A stretch of DNA of 64,000 nt from Gammaproteobacteria bacterium UBA7803 (GCA_002480525.1 DLCH01000016.1:19417-83416); one strand, 5' to 3'; shown: positions 39,801-48,592, counted from the first letter of the stretch. A program made the numbers and translations. The notes: a model not told the origin generated them from the letters alone.

Positions 39801-40393
39801 CGGCCATCGACGAGTACGAATCGCAGTCCGAAAGAAAAGAATATCTCGATCAGCAGAACGAAGACCTGGAACAGGCGCTGGACACCCTGCTGACCGCGAT
39901 TCGAAAGATCGACAAAGAGACGCGGTTGCGTTTCAAGGAGACTTTCGAAAAAGTGAACGCTCGTCTGGGCGAGCTATTCCCGAAGATTTTCGGCGGAGGA
40001 CACGCTTATCTGGAACTGACAGGGGAGGATCTGCTCGATACCGGGGTCTCGCTGATGGCGCGGCCGCCGGGAAAACGGAACGCGAGCGTGCATCTGCTCT
40101 CCGGTGGCGAAAAGGCGATGACGGCGGTTGCGCTGATCTTCGCCATCTTCCATCTCAACCCCAGCCCGGTTTGCCTGCTGGACGAGGTGGACGCCCCGCT
40201 GGACGATGCCAACGTTTCGCGGTTCGCCGAGTTGATTAAGGAAATGTCTGCCGACGTGCAGTTCGTCATCATCACCCACAACAAGATCACCATGGAGATG
40301 GCCGACCATCTCATGGGCGTGACGATGAACGAGCCCGGCGCTTCGCGCCTGGTGTCGGTGGACGTGGAGGAAGCGGCGGCAATGGCGGGCTGA
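36893..40393 (+). CDS. smc: Chromosome segregation ATPase SMC
   Basis: 1166 residues. The N-terminal ATPase half has KLAGFKSFVDPTTV and Walker A GPNGCGKSN. Long coiled coils flank a hinge around 510-650. The C-terminal half has signature LLSGGEKAM and Walker B VCLLDEVDAPLDDANV. SMC organises and segregates the chromosome with ScpA and ScpB, which are not in the window. Presence of SMC rather than MukB separates this organism from enterobacteria and Vibrio. The smc-zipA-ligA order is that of pseudomonads and relatives. A REP hairpin lies just after the stop. Confidence 0.96.
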   Translation: MRLKQIKLAGFKSFVDPTTVSLPGNRCAVVGPNGCGKSNIIDAVRWVMGESSAKQLRGENITDVIFNGSNTRKPTAQASIELVFDNSDGRIGGEYSAYAEIAIRRQVTRDAQSSYFLNGNRCRRKDILDIFLGTGFGPRSYSIIEQGMISQLVEAKPEELRVYLEEAAGISKYKERRRETENRIRHTRENLERLTDLREELGRQLDRLQRQARAAERYKELKAEERRLTAELHTLRYVNLHATLEARQSEIRELEVALEKAASEQQHIDTEIERRRSRHADASEEFNKVQGRYYQIGADIARVEEAIQFNQQRVKQLELDLDTVAQRSEEASRQLGMDEAEIEALRGRIGELEPQVETASDEDRASSEALASLESRNREWQQEWETLNRQVAEHERTAEVQASRVDHVEQLLARLRSRREQLEADAERVPVVASDDVDSLAQEIAALDEERRHNEQDIDRCLADLGAAREEVLENERVLDDARGDVQTLRHELASLEAVQQAALGRDERQAHDWLGEHGLGDARRLGELLAVAPGWERAVETVLGDYLQAIPVARIDDYEAALAGLSEGGVTLVEGRVEAEYAGELPSLASLVRSQDLKLGSVLHGVYAAETADVAFAERRRLAPQESIITRQGIWVGPDWVRVLGRADEEAGIIERAQQIDTLSLRVEEAERHLGDLQGRVARGRARVEALEAERERAQSRSNELNQRLGELKTDHGVRRVQKEEADARRERMRREGEELDAQIAQEVDKLGESRTALAEAEQAREIRAEERAAFALTRQDNERELEAARDAARNARDRYHALNGELGSLRSRLSASETARQRLLRQRQELEEQQRQLENGIQDNARPLPELKAELEAKLESRVAEEAKLGEVRSSLETIDAEVRELEAARGEAENQLAEVRSKLESARVDRQGLMVEERNLVEQVKATGFELEAVKASLAEDASEEAAAEALAAVDRRIQRLGPINLAAIDEYESQSERKEYLDQQNEDLEQALDTLLTAIRKIDKETRLRFKETFEKVNARLGELFPKIFGGGHAYLELTGEDLLDTGVSLMARPPGKRNASVHLLSGGEKAMTAVALIFAIFHLNPSPVCLLDEVDAPLDDANVSRFAELIKEMSADVQFVIITHNKITMEMADHLMGVTMNEPGASRLVSVDVEEAAAMAG

Positions 40394-40425
40394 AGGCCCG
40401 CCGCGACGACACGCACCGCCTTGCG

Positions 40426-40483
40426 GGAGCGGCCTCCCGGCCGCGATTGGCCGGGAGCCGGATCGCGGCCGGGAGGCCGCTCC
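40426..40483. repeat. REP-type palindrome, copy 2 (between smc and zipA)
   Basis: A 22-bp arm at 40426-40447 (GGAGCGGCCTCCCGGCCGCG plus two bases) is repeated in perfect reverse complement at 40462-40483, with a 14-nt spacer. It shares its arm sequence with the element at 17971-18092. It sits 33 nt after the smc stop and could also act as a terminator or mRNA stabiliser. Confidence 0.85.
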
Positions 40484-40559
40484 TACGGGGCTGTGTCGGG
40501 GCGCCACCGCACCCAGTTCTGGAGCTGTCGGGCCGCACAGGGCGGCCGAGGAGCCGAAA

Positions 40560-41747
40560 GTGGACATCAAGGACTTCATCCTGATCGGCGGCGGTCTGCT
40601 GATCGCAGCGGTGGTGGCGCACGGGTTCTGGATCGCGTGGCGCGCCCGGCGCGATCCGCTGCGCCTCGACCTGGTCAAGGACTTCCCCCGTGCGGACGAC
40701 GCCGACGATGCCGACGACATCGGGCGGCTGCGCGCCGAGCTGCCCAACGGCGGCGCCCGGGTGGTGCAGGCCGGCGGGCCGGAGCAGACGTCGCTGGCGC
40801 TGGAGGCGGACCCGGGCGGCCGGGCGCCGATGCTGCTGGAGACGTCCGAGCCGGTGCCCGCGGAGCCCGGCCGGGCCCGGTCGGCGCGCACCGAGCCGAG
40901 ACTCGAGGCCGGCCGCGGGACCCAGCCCGCCACGGCGGAGGATGCGCCTGGACAGGACGGCGAGGCCCTCGCGGACGACGGCGGGGAGGCTTCGGCGGAA
41001 GCCGACGCCGGTCCGGTCCGCGGCCGCGTCACCGACGTGATCATGCCGGAGCGGCCCATCCGGGCGGACGAGCCGAAGCAGCCGCGCCGCTGGTCGGCGC
41101 GGCGGGAAACGGCGGACGAGGCGCACGACGCCGCGCCCCAGGACCGCCGTGGCGGTGAACCGGCCCAGGCGGCATCCGGGCAGGCCGGCGCGCCGGCGGA
41201 GTCCCGCGCGGACCAGGGCACGAGGCCGGCGCCCCGGGAACGCGCCCGGGCCGGCCGCGGCTCGGCAGGGCGTGAATCCCAGCCCCAGGAATCCGCCGAG
41301 CGCGGCGGCGCCGCCGCGCCGGTGGAGGAACTCGTCATGGTCAACGTGCTGGCCCCGAAGGGGCAGCCGTTCGTCGGTGGCGGCCTGGTGGAGGCGCTGC
41401 GCGCCCGCGGCCTGCGCTACGGCGAGATGAACATCTTCCACCGCATCGACCCGATGACGAAATCCAGTCTGTACAGCGTCGTCAACGTGGTGGAGCCCGG
41501 CACCTTCGACATGTCCGACCTGGACAACTTCCGCTCGCCCGGCGTGTGCTTCTTCATGCAGCTTCCGGGGCCGGAGCAGCCCATGGAAGTGTTCGAGGAC
41601 ATGCTCAAGGTGGCCCGCGACGTCGCGGTGCGCACCGGCGGTTCCCTGCTCGACGAGCACCGCAGCGTGATGACCGGGCAGACCGTGGAGCACTACCGGC
41701 AGCGCATTGCGGACCACTGCCGGCGCCGCATGTCCATGCGGGCCTGA
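40560..41747 (+). CDS. zipA: Cell division protein ZipA
   Basis: 395 residues from GTG 40560, with GAGGAG upstream. The ZipA layout is complete. An N-terminal membrane helix (about 5-25, DFILIGGGLLIAAVVAHGFW) is followed by a short basic region and a long Ala/Gly/Glu/Arg-rich linker (to about 255). The C-terminal FtsZ-binding domain carries VMVNVLAPKGQPFVGGGLVE, MNIFHRIDPM, FFMQLPGP and VFEDMLKVARDVA. It tethers FtsZ to the membrane. The linker is unusually rich in charged residues, which fits the high GC. ligA follows. Confidence 0.93.
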   Translation: MDIKDFILIGGGLLIAAVVAHGFWIAWRARRDPLRLDLVKDFPRADDADDADDIGRLRAELPNGGARVVQAGGPEQTSLALEADPGGRAPMLLETSEPVPAEPGRARSARTEPRLEAGRGTQPATAEDAPGQDGEALADDGGEASAEADAGPVRGRVTDVIMPERPIRADEPKQPRRWSARRETADEAHDAAPQDRRGGEPAQAASGQAGAPAESRADQGTRPAPRERARAGRGSAGRESQPQESAERGGAAAPVEELVMVNVLAPKGQPFVGGGLVEALRARGLRYGEMNIFHRIDPMTKSSLYSVVNVVEPGTFDMSDLDNFRSPGVCFFMQLPGPEQPMEVFEDMLKVARDVAVRTGGSLLDEHRSVMTGQTVEHYRQRIADHCRRRMSMRA

Positions 41748-41767
41748 CCGGCGTCCGGCAAGCCGGC

Positions 41768-43834
41768 GTGAGCTCGGGCGGCGACATCCCGAAGAAGGCG
41801 CGTGAGCGGGCCGCGGAGCTGCGCGAGCAGATCCGCTACCACAATCACCGCTACTACGTGCTCGACGATCCGGTGATCGCCGATGCCGAGTACGACCGGC
41901 TGTTCGACGAGCTGGTGGCGCTCGAGGCGGACCACCCGGATCTGGTCACCGACGACTCCCCCACCCAGCGCATCGGCGGCGAGCCGCTCACCGCGTTCGA
42001 CAGCGTGCGCCATCAGGTGCCGATGCTGTCGCTGGCCAAGTGCACCACCGTCGAGGAGCTCGAGGACTGGCTGAAGCGCTGCCGCAACCGGCTGGAGCGC
42101 GACGAGCCGCTGGCGCTCACCTGCGAGCCGAAGATCGACGGCGTGGCGGTGACGCTGCTGTACCAGGACGGCAGGCTCACGCTGGCGGCCACCCGGGGCG
42201 ACGGGGAGACGGGCGAGGACATTACTGCCAACGTCCGCACCCTGAAGGCCGTGCCGCTGTCGCTGGACGCGGACGACGTCCCCGCGCTGCTCGAGGTGCG
42301 CGGCGAGATCTACATGGCCCAGGCCGACTTCCAGGCGTTCAACGCCGCGGCCCTGGAGGCGGGGGAGAAGCCGCTGGTCAACCCGCGCAATGGCGCCGCC
42401 GGCAGCCTCAGGCAGCTCGATCCCAAGGTGACCGCGCGGCGGCCGCTGACCCTGTTCTGCTACGGCGTCGGCCGCATCGACGGCGACTGGTCGCCGGCGA
42501 CCCAGAAGGCGGTCCTGGACGGCCTCGCGGGCTGGGGGTTCCGGGTCAATCCGGAGGTCGAGGTGGTGACCGGCGCCGAGGGCGCCGAAGCCTACATCGA
42601 CGCGCTGCTGGAACGCCGCAGCCGCCTCGGCTACGACATCGACGGGGTGGTCATCAAGGTCGACGACCTGTCGCTGCAGCGCCGGCTCGGCACGCTGTCG
42701 CGCACGCCGCGCTGGGCGCTGGCCTTCAAGTATCCGGCCGAGGAAGCCACCACCCGGGTGCTGGCGGTGGACTTCCAGGTGGGCCGCACCGGGGCCGTCA
42801 CGCCGGTCGCCCGGCTCGAGCCCGTGTTCGTCGGCGGCGTCACGGTGAGCAACGCCACGCTGCACAACATGGACGAGATCGCCCGGCTCGATCTGCACGT
42901 CGGCGACACGGTGATGATCCGCCGGGCCGGCGACGTGATTCCCCAGGTGATGGCGGTGATCACCGCCAAGCGGCCGAAGGACGCGGAGCCGGTGAGCCTG
43001 CCGGACGGCTGCCCGTCCTGCGGCAGCCCCATCGTCCGTCCCGAGGGCGAGGTCGTCGCCCGCTGCTCGGCCGGTCCGCGCACCTGTCCCGCACAGCGCA
43101 AGGAGGGGCTCAAGCATTTCGCCTCGCGGCTGGCGCTGGACATCGACGGCCTCGGCGACAAGCTCGTCGAGCAGCTCGTCGAGGCCGATCTGGTACGGGA
43201 ACCGGCGGATCTGTTCCGGCTCGGCGCCGACACCCTGGCGGGGCTGGAGCGCATGGGGGAGAAGTCCGCCGCCAATCTGGTGGCCGCGCTGGAGCGCAGC
43301 CGCGAGACCACCCTGGCGCGGCTGATCTACGCCCTCGGCATCCGCGAGGTCGGCACCGCCACCGCCCAGAACCTGGCGAGCCACTTCGGCTCCCTGGAGG
43401 CGCTGATGGCGGCGGATCAGGCGGCCCTCGAGGCGGTGCCCGACGTCGGCCCGGTGGTGGCGGGGCACGTCCACGCCTACTTCCGCGACGACGAGCGCCG
43501 GGCCGCGGTGGAGGATCTGGTCGAGGTCGGCGTGCACTGGCCCGCGCCGCCCGGGGCGGGCGGCCCCGCGCCCCTCGCCGGCGAGACCTGGGTGCTGACC
43601 GGCTCCCTCGAGTCCCTGTCCCGGGACGAAGCGAAGGAACGACTCCAGGCGCTCGGTGCCAAAGTCACCGGGTCGGTGTCCGGCAAGACGGATTGCGTGG
43701 TGGCCGGCCCGGGCGCCGGCAGCAAGCTGGACAAGGCGCGCAAGCTCGACGTGCCGGTGCTCGACGAAGCGGAATTTCTGGAGATCCTGAATCGCCATGG
43801 ACAAGGCGTTGGAGGCAGCGATGACGCGGGCTGA
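41768..43834 (+). CDS. ligA: NAD-dependent DNA ligase LigA
   Basis: 688 residues. Domain Ia has YHNHRYYVLDDPVIADAEYD. The adenylation domain carries CEPKIDG with Lys122 as AMP acceptor, then the OB fold. The four-cysteine zinc finger is CPSC...C...C, the helix-hairpin-helix region is LIYALGIREVGTATAQNLAS, and a C-terminal BRCT domain starts around 610 (TWVLTGSLESLSRDEAKERL). It seals nicks in replication and repair. GTG 41768 is chosen because domain Ia begins 12 codons later; the ribosome site is weak, and coupling to zipA 20 nt upstream is likely. Confidence 0.96.
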   Translation: MSSGGDIPKKARERAAELREQIRYHNHRYYVLDDPVIADAEYDRLFDELVALEADHPDLVTDDSPTQRIGGEPLTAFDSVRHQVPMLSLAKCTTVEELEDWLKRCRNRLERDEPLALTCEPKIDGVAVTLLYQDGRLTLAATRGDGETGEDITANVRTLKAVPLSLDADDVPALLEVRGEIYMAQADFQAFNAAALEAGEKPLVNPRNGAAGSLRQLDPKVTARRPLTLFCYGVGRIDGDWSPATQKAVLDGLAGWGFRVNPEVEVVTGAEGAEAYIDALLERRSRLGYDIDGVVIKVDDLSLQRRLGTLSRTPRWALAFKYPAEEATTRVLAVDFQVGRTGAVTPVARLEPVFVGGVTVSNATLHNMDEIARLDLHVGDTVMIRRAGDVIPQVMAVITAKRPKDAEPVSLPDGCPSCGSPIVRPEGEVVARCSAGPRTCPAQRKEGLKHFASRLALDIDGLGDKLVEQLVEADLVREPADLFRLGADTLAGLERMGEKSAANLVAALERSRETTLARLIYALGIREVGTATAQNLASHFGSLEALMAADQAALEAVPDVGPVVAGHVHAYFRDDERRAAVEDLVEVGVHWPAPPGAGGPAPLAGETWVLTGSLESLSRDEAKERLQALGAKVTGSVSGKTDCVVAGPGAGSKLDKARKLDVPVLDEAEFLEILNRHGQGVGGSDDAG

Positions 43835-44462
43835 GACGGCGGCCCGGCGCCGGCCCGGTGCCCGCGGTGCGCTCGGCGCCCTCGTGCTGGCGCTGATCGG
43901 GGGCTGCAGCAGCGCGCCGCCGCGGGAGCCGGACGATCTGTGCGCCGTGTTCGAGGAGCGGCCCGGCTGGTACCACGACGCCCGTGCCGCGGAGCGCAAC
44001 TGGGGCATCCCGATCCACGTCGCCATGGCCTTCGTGCATCGGGAGTCGAGCTACGTCTCCGACGCCCGTCCGCCCCGCGGCAGGCTGCTGTGGGTGATTC
44101 CGTGGACGCGTCCGTCCAGCGCCTACGGCTACGCCCAGGCGACCAACGAGGCCTGGGAGGATTACCGCCGCGACACCCGGCGGATGCTGGCCAACCGGGC
44201 GAGCTTCGAGGACGCGATGGATTTCATCGGCTGGTACAACCACCGCAGCGCCCGCCAGCTCGGCATCGCCCGGGACAATGCCTACCACCTGTACCTGGCG
44301 TACTACGAAGGCCCCACCGGCTACCGCCGGGGCGGCTGGCGCCACAAGCCTGCGGTGAAGGGCTACGCCCAGAAGGTCGCCAGCAAGGCGGCCCGCTACC
44401 AGGCCCAGCTCGACCGCTGCGAGGACGACCTCGGCGGCGGCTTCTGGCGGCGGCTGTTCTGA
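43821..44462 (+). CDS. Lipoprotein with a transglycosylase SLT-like domain
   Basis: 213 residues from ATG 43821, which has GGAGG 5 nt upstream and overlaps the end of ligA by 14 nt. A longer start at 43797 would spoil the signal peptide. Lipobox LIGGC (Cys29). The domain shows HRESSY (candidate catalytic Glu75), AYGYAQATNEAWEDYRRDT, FIGWYNHRSARQL and YYEGPTGYRRGGW, the pattern of lysozyme-like transglycosylases. It probably cuts peptidoglycan at the outer membrane; activity is inferred from the motif only. Confidence 0.8.
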   Translation: MTRAETAARRRPGARGALGALVLALIGGCSSAPPREPDDLCAVFEERPGWYHDARAAERNWGIPIHVAMAFVHRESSYVSDARPPRGRLLWVIPWTRPSSAYGYAQATNEAWEDYRRDTRRMLANRASFEDAMDFIGWYNHRSARQLGIARDNAYHLYLAYYEGPTGYRRGGWRHKPAVKGYAQKVASKAARYQAQLDRCEDDLGGGFWRRLF

Positions 44463-44520
44463 TGGCCGTTCCGGCGGATGCTGCGATGGGTGTCGGCCTA
44501 CGGCCCGGTCCGGCATGAAA

Positions 44521-44540
44521 CCCGGGTTTCCGGACCCGGG
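44521..44540. terminator. GC hairpin between the lipoprotein gene and dinG
   Basis: CCCGGGT and ACCCGGG form a perfect 7-bp stem around TTCCGG. There is no U-tract, so it may be an attenuator, a weak terminator or a structured leader. It lies 19 nt before the dinG ATG. Confidence 0.4.
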
Positions 44541-44558
44541 TCGGGTTACGCTGTGGCC

Positions 44559-46661
44559 ATGACCGGAACCGTGCTGGACGACGCGCTCAAGGGGGAAATA
44601 CAGGACGCCTACCGGTCCTGGCTGGCCGCCCGCGGATTCCGCGCCCGCCGGGGCCAGCGCGAGATGATCGCTCAGGTGGCGCGGACCCTCACCGGCGACG
44701 AGCCGCGGCTGCTGGTGGTGGAGGCCGGCACCGGCACGGGCAAGACGGCGGGTTACTGTCTGCCCGCCATTCCCATCGCCCGGGCCCTCGGCAAGTCGGT
44801 GGTCATCAGCACCGCGACCGTGGCCCTGCAGGAGCAGGTCGTCCTCAGGGACCTGCCGGACCTCAAGCGCCACAGCGGCATCGAGTTCGACTTCGCCCTG
44901 GCCAAGGGCCGCGGCCGCTACGTCTGCCTGAAGCGGCTGGACGACCGCCTGCGCGACGATGCCCAGCACGCCATTCCGCTGTTCGACGAGGCGGCCGACG
45001 GCGACGACACCGCGGTGTTCCAGGCCATGCTCGAGGCCTTCGCCGGCAAACGCTGGGACGGCGAGCTGGACTCCTGGCAGGACGGCGTCGACGAGCGGGC
45101 CTGGCGCCAGGTCACCACGGATCATCGGGGCTGCACCCGCAACCGCTGCGGCTACTTCCGTCAGTGCCCGTTCTTCAAGGCCAGAACCAGCCTGGAGGGC
45201 GTCGACGTGGTGGTCGCCAATCACGACCTCGTGCTGTCCGATCTGGCCCTGGGCGGCGGCGCGGTGCTGCCGGAGCCGGAGGACACCATCTACGTGCTCG
45301 ACGAGGCCCACCACCTCCCGGACAAGACCCAGCAGCACTTCGCCGCCTCCAGCCGCCTGTCCGGAACCCTGAGCTGGCTGGAGACGGTCAACACCCAGCT
45401 CGGCAGCATGGCGCAGCGCTTCGCCCGGCCCGACGACCTGCTCGGCGTCGTCACCCGGGTCGCCGGCCGGTGCGAGTCGGCCCGGGCGGCGCTCAAGACC
45501 CTGCACGGCGCGGCCGCCGCCCTCGAGTTCGTTCCCCGGGACGACACCCTGGAGATCCACCGCTTTCCCCTGGGCCGGGTGCCGGAGGCGCTGGTGCAGG
45601 GCGCCGCCGCCGCGCTGGAGCCGATGGCCGACCTGGCCGCCGATCTCGGGCAGATCCACGGGCTGCTGCAGGACGTGCTGGCGGGCGACCTGACCTGGCA
45701 GAACGGCCACGAGGCCGAGGACTGGCTGCCGGTGCTGGGCCAGCAGCAGGGGCGGGCGCTGGCCGCCGTGGCGCTGCTGCGGGACTACGCCGGCAGCGCC
45801 GACGGGGACGGCGGCGCGGGCATGCACGCCCGCTGGGCCAATCGCACGGAGTTCGACGTGGAGCTGGTGAGCGCGCCGCTGCAGCCGGGCGCGCTGCTGC
45901 GCCGTCATCTGTGGGAGCGGGCGTTCGCCGCGGTCTGCACGTCGGCGACGCTGACGGCCCTGGGCAGCTTCCAGCGGTTCTTCGACCGGGCCGGGCTGGA
46001 CGGGAGCACAGCGGCCCTGACCATCGCCAGCCCGTTCGATTTTCCCAACATCGCCACGTTCACCGTGCCGGCCATGGCCTCGGATCCCCGGGACTTCCAG
46101 GGGCACAGCGACGAGGTGGCGGCGCTGCTGCCGGGGCTGGTCGGCGACGACGTGAGCGCCCTGGTGCTGTTCACGTCCTGGCGCCAGCTCAACGAGGTGC
46201 GCCGCCAGCTTCCGGACGACCTGCTGGCACTGCTGCGGTTTCAGGGCGACGCCTCCAAACAGGCCCTGCTCGACGCCCACCGGGCAGCGGTGGACCGGGG
46301 CGAGCGCAGCGTGCTGGTGGGCCTGGCCAGCTTCGCCGAAGGTCTCGACCTGCCGGACGATTACTGCCGTCACGTGGTGATCGTCAAGCTGCCGTTCGCG
46401 GTGCCTGAGGATCCGCTGGATCAGGCCATGGCGGAGTGGGCCGAGGCCCAGGGCCGCAACCCGTTCTTCGATATCGCCGTGCCCGATGCCGCGCTGCGCC
46501 TGGTGCAGGCCTGCGGCCGGCTGATCCGCCACGAAGGCGACCACGGCCGGATCACCCTGCTCGACCGGCGCATTCTCACCCAGCGCTACGGCCGGACGCT
46601 GCTGGACTCCCTGCCGCCCTACCGGATGGACCTGGGCCGGCCGCGACGCGCGGCGGGTTGA
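44559..46661 (+). CDS. dinG: ATP-dependent DNA helicase DinG
   Basis: 700 residues from ATG 44559 (E. coli DinG 716). XPD/DinG-type superfamily 2 helicase with Walker A VEAGTGTGKTAGY, iron-sulphur cysteines around CTRNRCGYFRQCPFF plus an earlier YVCLKR, DEAH box YVLDEAHHLP, and motif VI QACGRLIRHEGDHGR. It unwinds R-loops, D-loops and forked DNA. In E. coli it is LexA-controlled; I see no SOS box upstream here. A longer reading to 44478 lacks family-like sequence. Confidence 0.93.
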   Translation: MTGTVLDDALKGEIQDAYRSWLAARGFRARRGQREMIAQVARTLTGDEPRLLVVEAGTGTGKTAGYCLPAIPIARALGKSVVISTATVALQEQVVLRDLPDLKRHSGIEFDFALAKGRGRYVCLKRLDDRLRDDAQHAIPLFDEAADGDDTAVFQAMLEAFAGKRWDGELDSWQDGVDERAWRQVTTDHRGCTRNRCGYFRQCPFFKARTSLEGVDVVVANHDLVLSDLALGGGAVLPEPEDTIYVLDEAHHLPDKTQQHFAASSRLSGTLSWLETVNTQLGSMAQRFARPDDLLGVVTRVAGRCESARAALKTLHGAAAALEFVPRDDTLEIHRFPLGRVPEALVQGAAAALEPMADLAADLGQIHGLLQDVLAGDLTWQNGHEAEDWLPVLGQQQGRALAAVALLRDYAGSADGDGGAGMHARWANRTEFDVELVSAPLQPGALLRRHLWERAFAAVCTSATLTALGSFQRFFDRAGLDGSTAALTIASPFDFPNIATFTVPAMASDPRDFQGHSDEVAALLPGLVGDDVSALVLFTSWRQLNEVRRQLPDDLLALLRFQGDASKQALLDAHRAAVDRGERSVLVGLASFAEGLDLPDDYCRHVVIVKLPFAVPEDPLDQAMAEWAEAQGRNPFFDIAVPDAALRLVQACGRLIRHEGDHGRITLLDRRILTQRYGRTLLDSLPPYRMDLGRPRRAAG

Positions 46662-46690
46662 CGGGCCGGACCGGATCGGCATTTTTTGGG

Positions 46691-46723
46691 TTGCAATACG
46701 TGAATACTCACGTATTATTCACG
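46691..46723 (+). promoter_or_regulatory. Promoter with overlapping operator-like palindromes for the MarR gene
   Basis: TTGCAA (46691-46696) and TATTAT (46713-46718), 16 nt apart, form a good promoter. Two palindromes lie across it. AATACGTGA-ATAC-TCACGTATT (46695-46716) has 9-bp perfect arms. CGTGAATA-N9-TATTCACG (46699-46706 / 46716-46723) has 8-bp perfect arms. Their position over the -35/-10 spacer is what a MarR repressor autoregulating its own gene would need. The run is strikingly AT-rich for this genome. Confidence 0.7.
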
Positions 46724-46794
46724 CCTATAACGTTGATAGGGGCGCCTGCAGGGCGCCCGCGGCGCGCCGCACGGAACACGGAGACCCTCTCACC

Positions 46795-47235
46795 ATGAAC
46801 GCGGACGTGAACCGGGAGAACGCATCGGACGAGGCGCTGGTGTTCGCGCTGCTGGAGGCGGCCGCCCGCGTCGAGCTGCGCCTGGACCGGCTGCTGTCCA
46901 ACACCCGCGGCATCAGCTTCCGGGAGTACCAGCTCATCCGGGCCCTGTCCCGTCTCTACGACGGGTCCGCGACCCGGGTCGAGCTGGCGGGCGCCGTCGG
47001 CCTCACCCCGTCGGCGGTGACCCGGGCGCTGAAGCCGATCGAGAAGCTCGGCTACGTGGTCACCCAAAAGAGCGCCCGTGACGCCCGGCGCAGCCTGGCG
47101 GAGCTGACACCGGCCGGACGCGAGCTGCTCGCCGACGCCCAGGGCGCCGTGGACGACGCCATCGCCGATCTGGGTCTGGAGCACCTCGACGTGCCGGCCC
47201 TGGCCACGGCGCTGCGCGCCGTCGGCCGCGACTGA
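46795..47235 (+). CDS. MarR-family transcriptional regulator
   Basis: 146 residues with the MarR winged-helix core: ISFREYQLIRALSRLYDGSA, RVELAGAVGLTPSAVTRALK, LGYVVTQKSARDARRSLAEL, TPAGRELLADA. MarR proteins bind short palindromes as dimers and release on binding phenolic or other ligands. Its own promoter carries such palindromes, and the dioxygenase gene follows after 24 nt, so it probably controls an aromatic or terpenoid breakdown step. Confidence 0.9.
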   Translation: MNADVNRENASDEALVFALLEAAARVELRLDRLLSNTRGISFREYQLIRALSRLYDGSATRVELAGAVGLTPSAVTRALKPIEKLGYVVTQKSARDARRSLAELTPAGRELLADAQGAVDDAIADLGLEHLDVPALATALRAVGRD

Positions 47236-47259
47236 CGCACCCATCGAGGAAGCACGCTC

Positions 47260-48588
47260 ATGACGATGCCGGATCTGAACAGCGGCGCGCTGGCGCCGGT
47301 CGGCGACGAGGTCGAGGTGCCCGCGCCGATGGTCTCCGGGGCGATCCCCCGGGACCTGAACGGCACCCTGATCCGCAACGGCCCCAATCCCCTGGACGGC
47401 CGGTTCGCCGGCGCGGGCGTGCTCGACTGGTGGCCGGAAGCGGCCATGCTGCACGCCCTGACGTTCCGCGACGGCAGGGCGGTGGCGTACCGCAACCGCT
47501 GGGTGCGCACCCGGCGCTGGGCCCTGGCCGCCGGCCGGGACGACGCCGACGGGTTTCCCGACACCAATCCGAACGTCAACGTGGTCCACCATGCCGGCGC
47601 CATCCTGGCGATGGCGGAGGGCGGTGCGCCGGTGGCCGTGACCCGCGCCCTCGACGGCGCCCGGACGCCGGACTGGCTCGGGCCGTTCGCCGCCGGCTGC
47701 GGCGCCCATGCCAAACAGGACCGGCGCACGGGGGAACTGATCGCGTTCCACGCCGGCTGGGCGGCCCCGCAGGTCAAGTGCGGCGTGTACGGCGCGCAGG
47801 GCGAGGCCCTCGCCGCCATGGACGTGGCGCTCGACCCCGCGGTGTCGATACCGATGATGCACGACATCGCGATCACCGCGACCCGTACCGTGCTGCTGGA
47901 CCTGAACGTCGGCTACGACCTGTCGATGCTGTCACGGGGCTACCGTCTGCCGCTGCGCTGGTTCGACGACCGGCCGGCCCGGCTCGGCGTGCTGCCGCGG
48001 CACGGCGGGCCGGTGCGCTGGTATCCGATCGAGCCCTGTTTCATTCAGCACGTCGTCAACGGCTACGACGAGGACGACGGCGCGCTGGTGCTGGAGGCGG
48101 TGCGTTATCCCTGGTACTTCCGCGCCGCCGCGGACGGCAGCTTCGAGGACGATCCCCTGGGCCTGCTGTGGCGTTACCGTCTGGAGCCGGATTCCGGCGT
48201 GGTCCGTGAGGCGCAGGTCGACGATGCCTGGCTGGAGCTGCCGCGCATCAACGAATGGCACACCGGGCGCCGCCACGACGTGGTCTACGCGGTGGAGCAG
48301 CCGACGCCCCAGGAGATGCGGGGTCTGTGCCGCCTGCAGCGCCGCACCGGCGAGCGGCAGCGCTTCGAGGTGGCGCCCGGGGACCAGAACAGCGAGCCGG
48401 TGTTCGTGGCGCGGCCTGGCGCCACCGCCGAGGACGACGGCTGGCTGCTGGCCTGCGTCTACCGCCGGGCCACCGACACCAGCGACGTGGTGATCCTCGA
48501 CGCCCGGGACATCCGCGAGCCGGTCGCCACGGTGTCGCTGCCGCGGCGCATTCCGGCCGGATTCCACGGCGCCTGGATCGACGGCTGA
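47260..48588 (+). CDS. Carotenoid cleavage dioxygenase family protein (RPE65 / lignostilbene dioxygenase-like)
   Basis: 442 residues of a seven-bladed propeller. The four iron-binding histidines of the family are at the right spacing: His150 (GAHAKQD), His201 (MMHDIAIT), His264 (IQHVVNGYDE) and His436 (GFHGAWI). The N-terminal NGTLIRNGPNPL motif is typical. These non-heme iron enzymes cleave C=C bonds of carotenoids, stilbenes or isoeugenol-like phenylpropanoids. No signal peptide or membrane patch stands out. The MarR neighbour and FAD oxidase hint at an aromatic substrate, but this is inference. Confidence 0.92.
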   Translation: MTMPDLNSGALAPVGDEVEVPAPMVSGAIPRDLNGTLIRNGPNPLDGRFAGAGVLDWWPEAAMLHALTFRDGRAVAYRNRWVRTRRWALAAGRDDADGFPDTNPNVNVVHHAGAILAMAEGGAPVAVTRALDGARTPDWLGPFAAGCGAHAKQDRRTGELIAFHAGWAAPQVKCGVYGAQGEALAAMDVALDPAVSIPMMHDIAITATRTVLLDLNVGYDLSMLSRGYRLPLRWFDDRPARLGVLPRHGGPVRWYPIEPCFIQHVVNGYDEDDGALVLEAVRYPWYFRAAADGSFEDDPLGLLWRYRLEPDSGVVREAQVDDAWLELPRINEWHTGRRHDVVYAVEQPTPQEMRGLCRLQRRTGERQRFEVAPGDQNSEPVFVARPGATAEDDGWLLACVYRRATDTSDVVILDARDIREPVATVSLPRRIPAGFHGAWIDG

Positions 48589-48592
48589 TCCG

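Noticed and set aside
44462..44558. LexA/SOS box for dinG
   Set aside because: No CTG-N10-CAG palindrome is visible in this gap; only a CCCGGGT hairpin.
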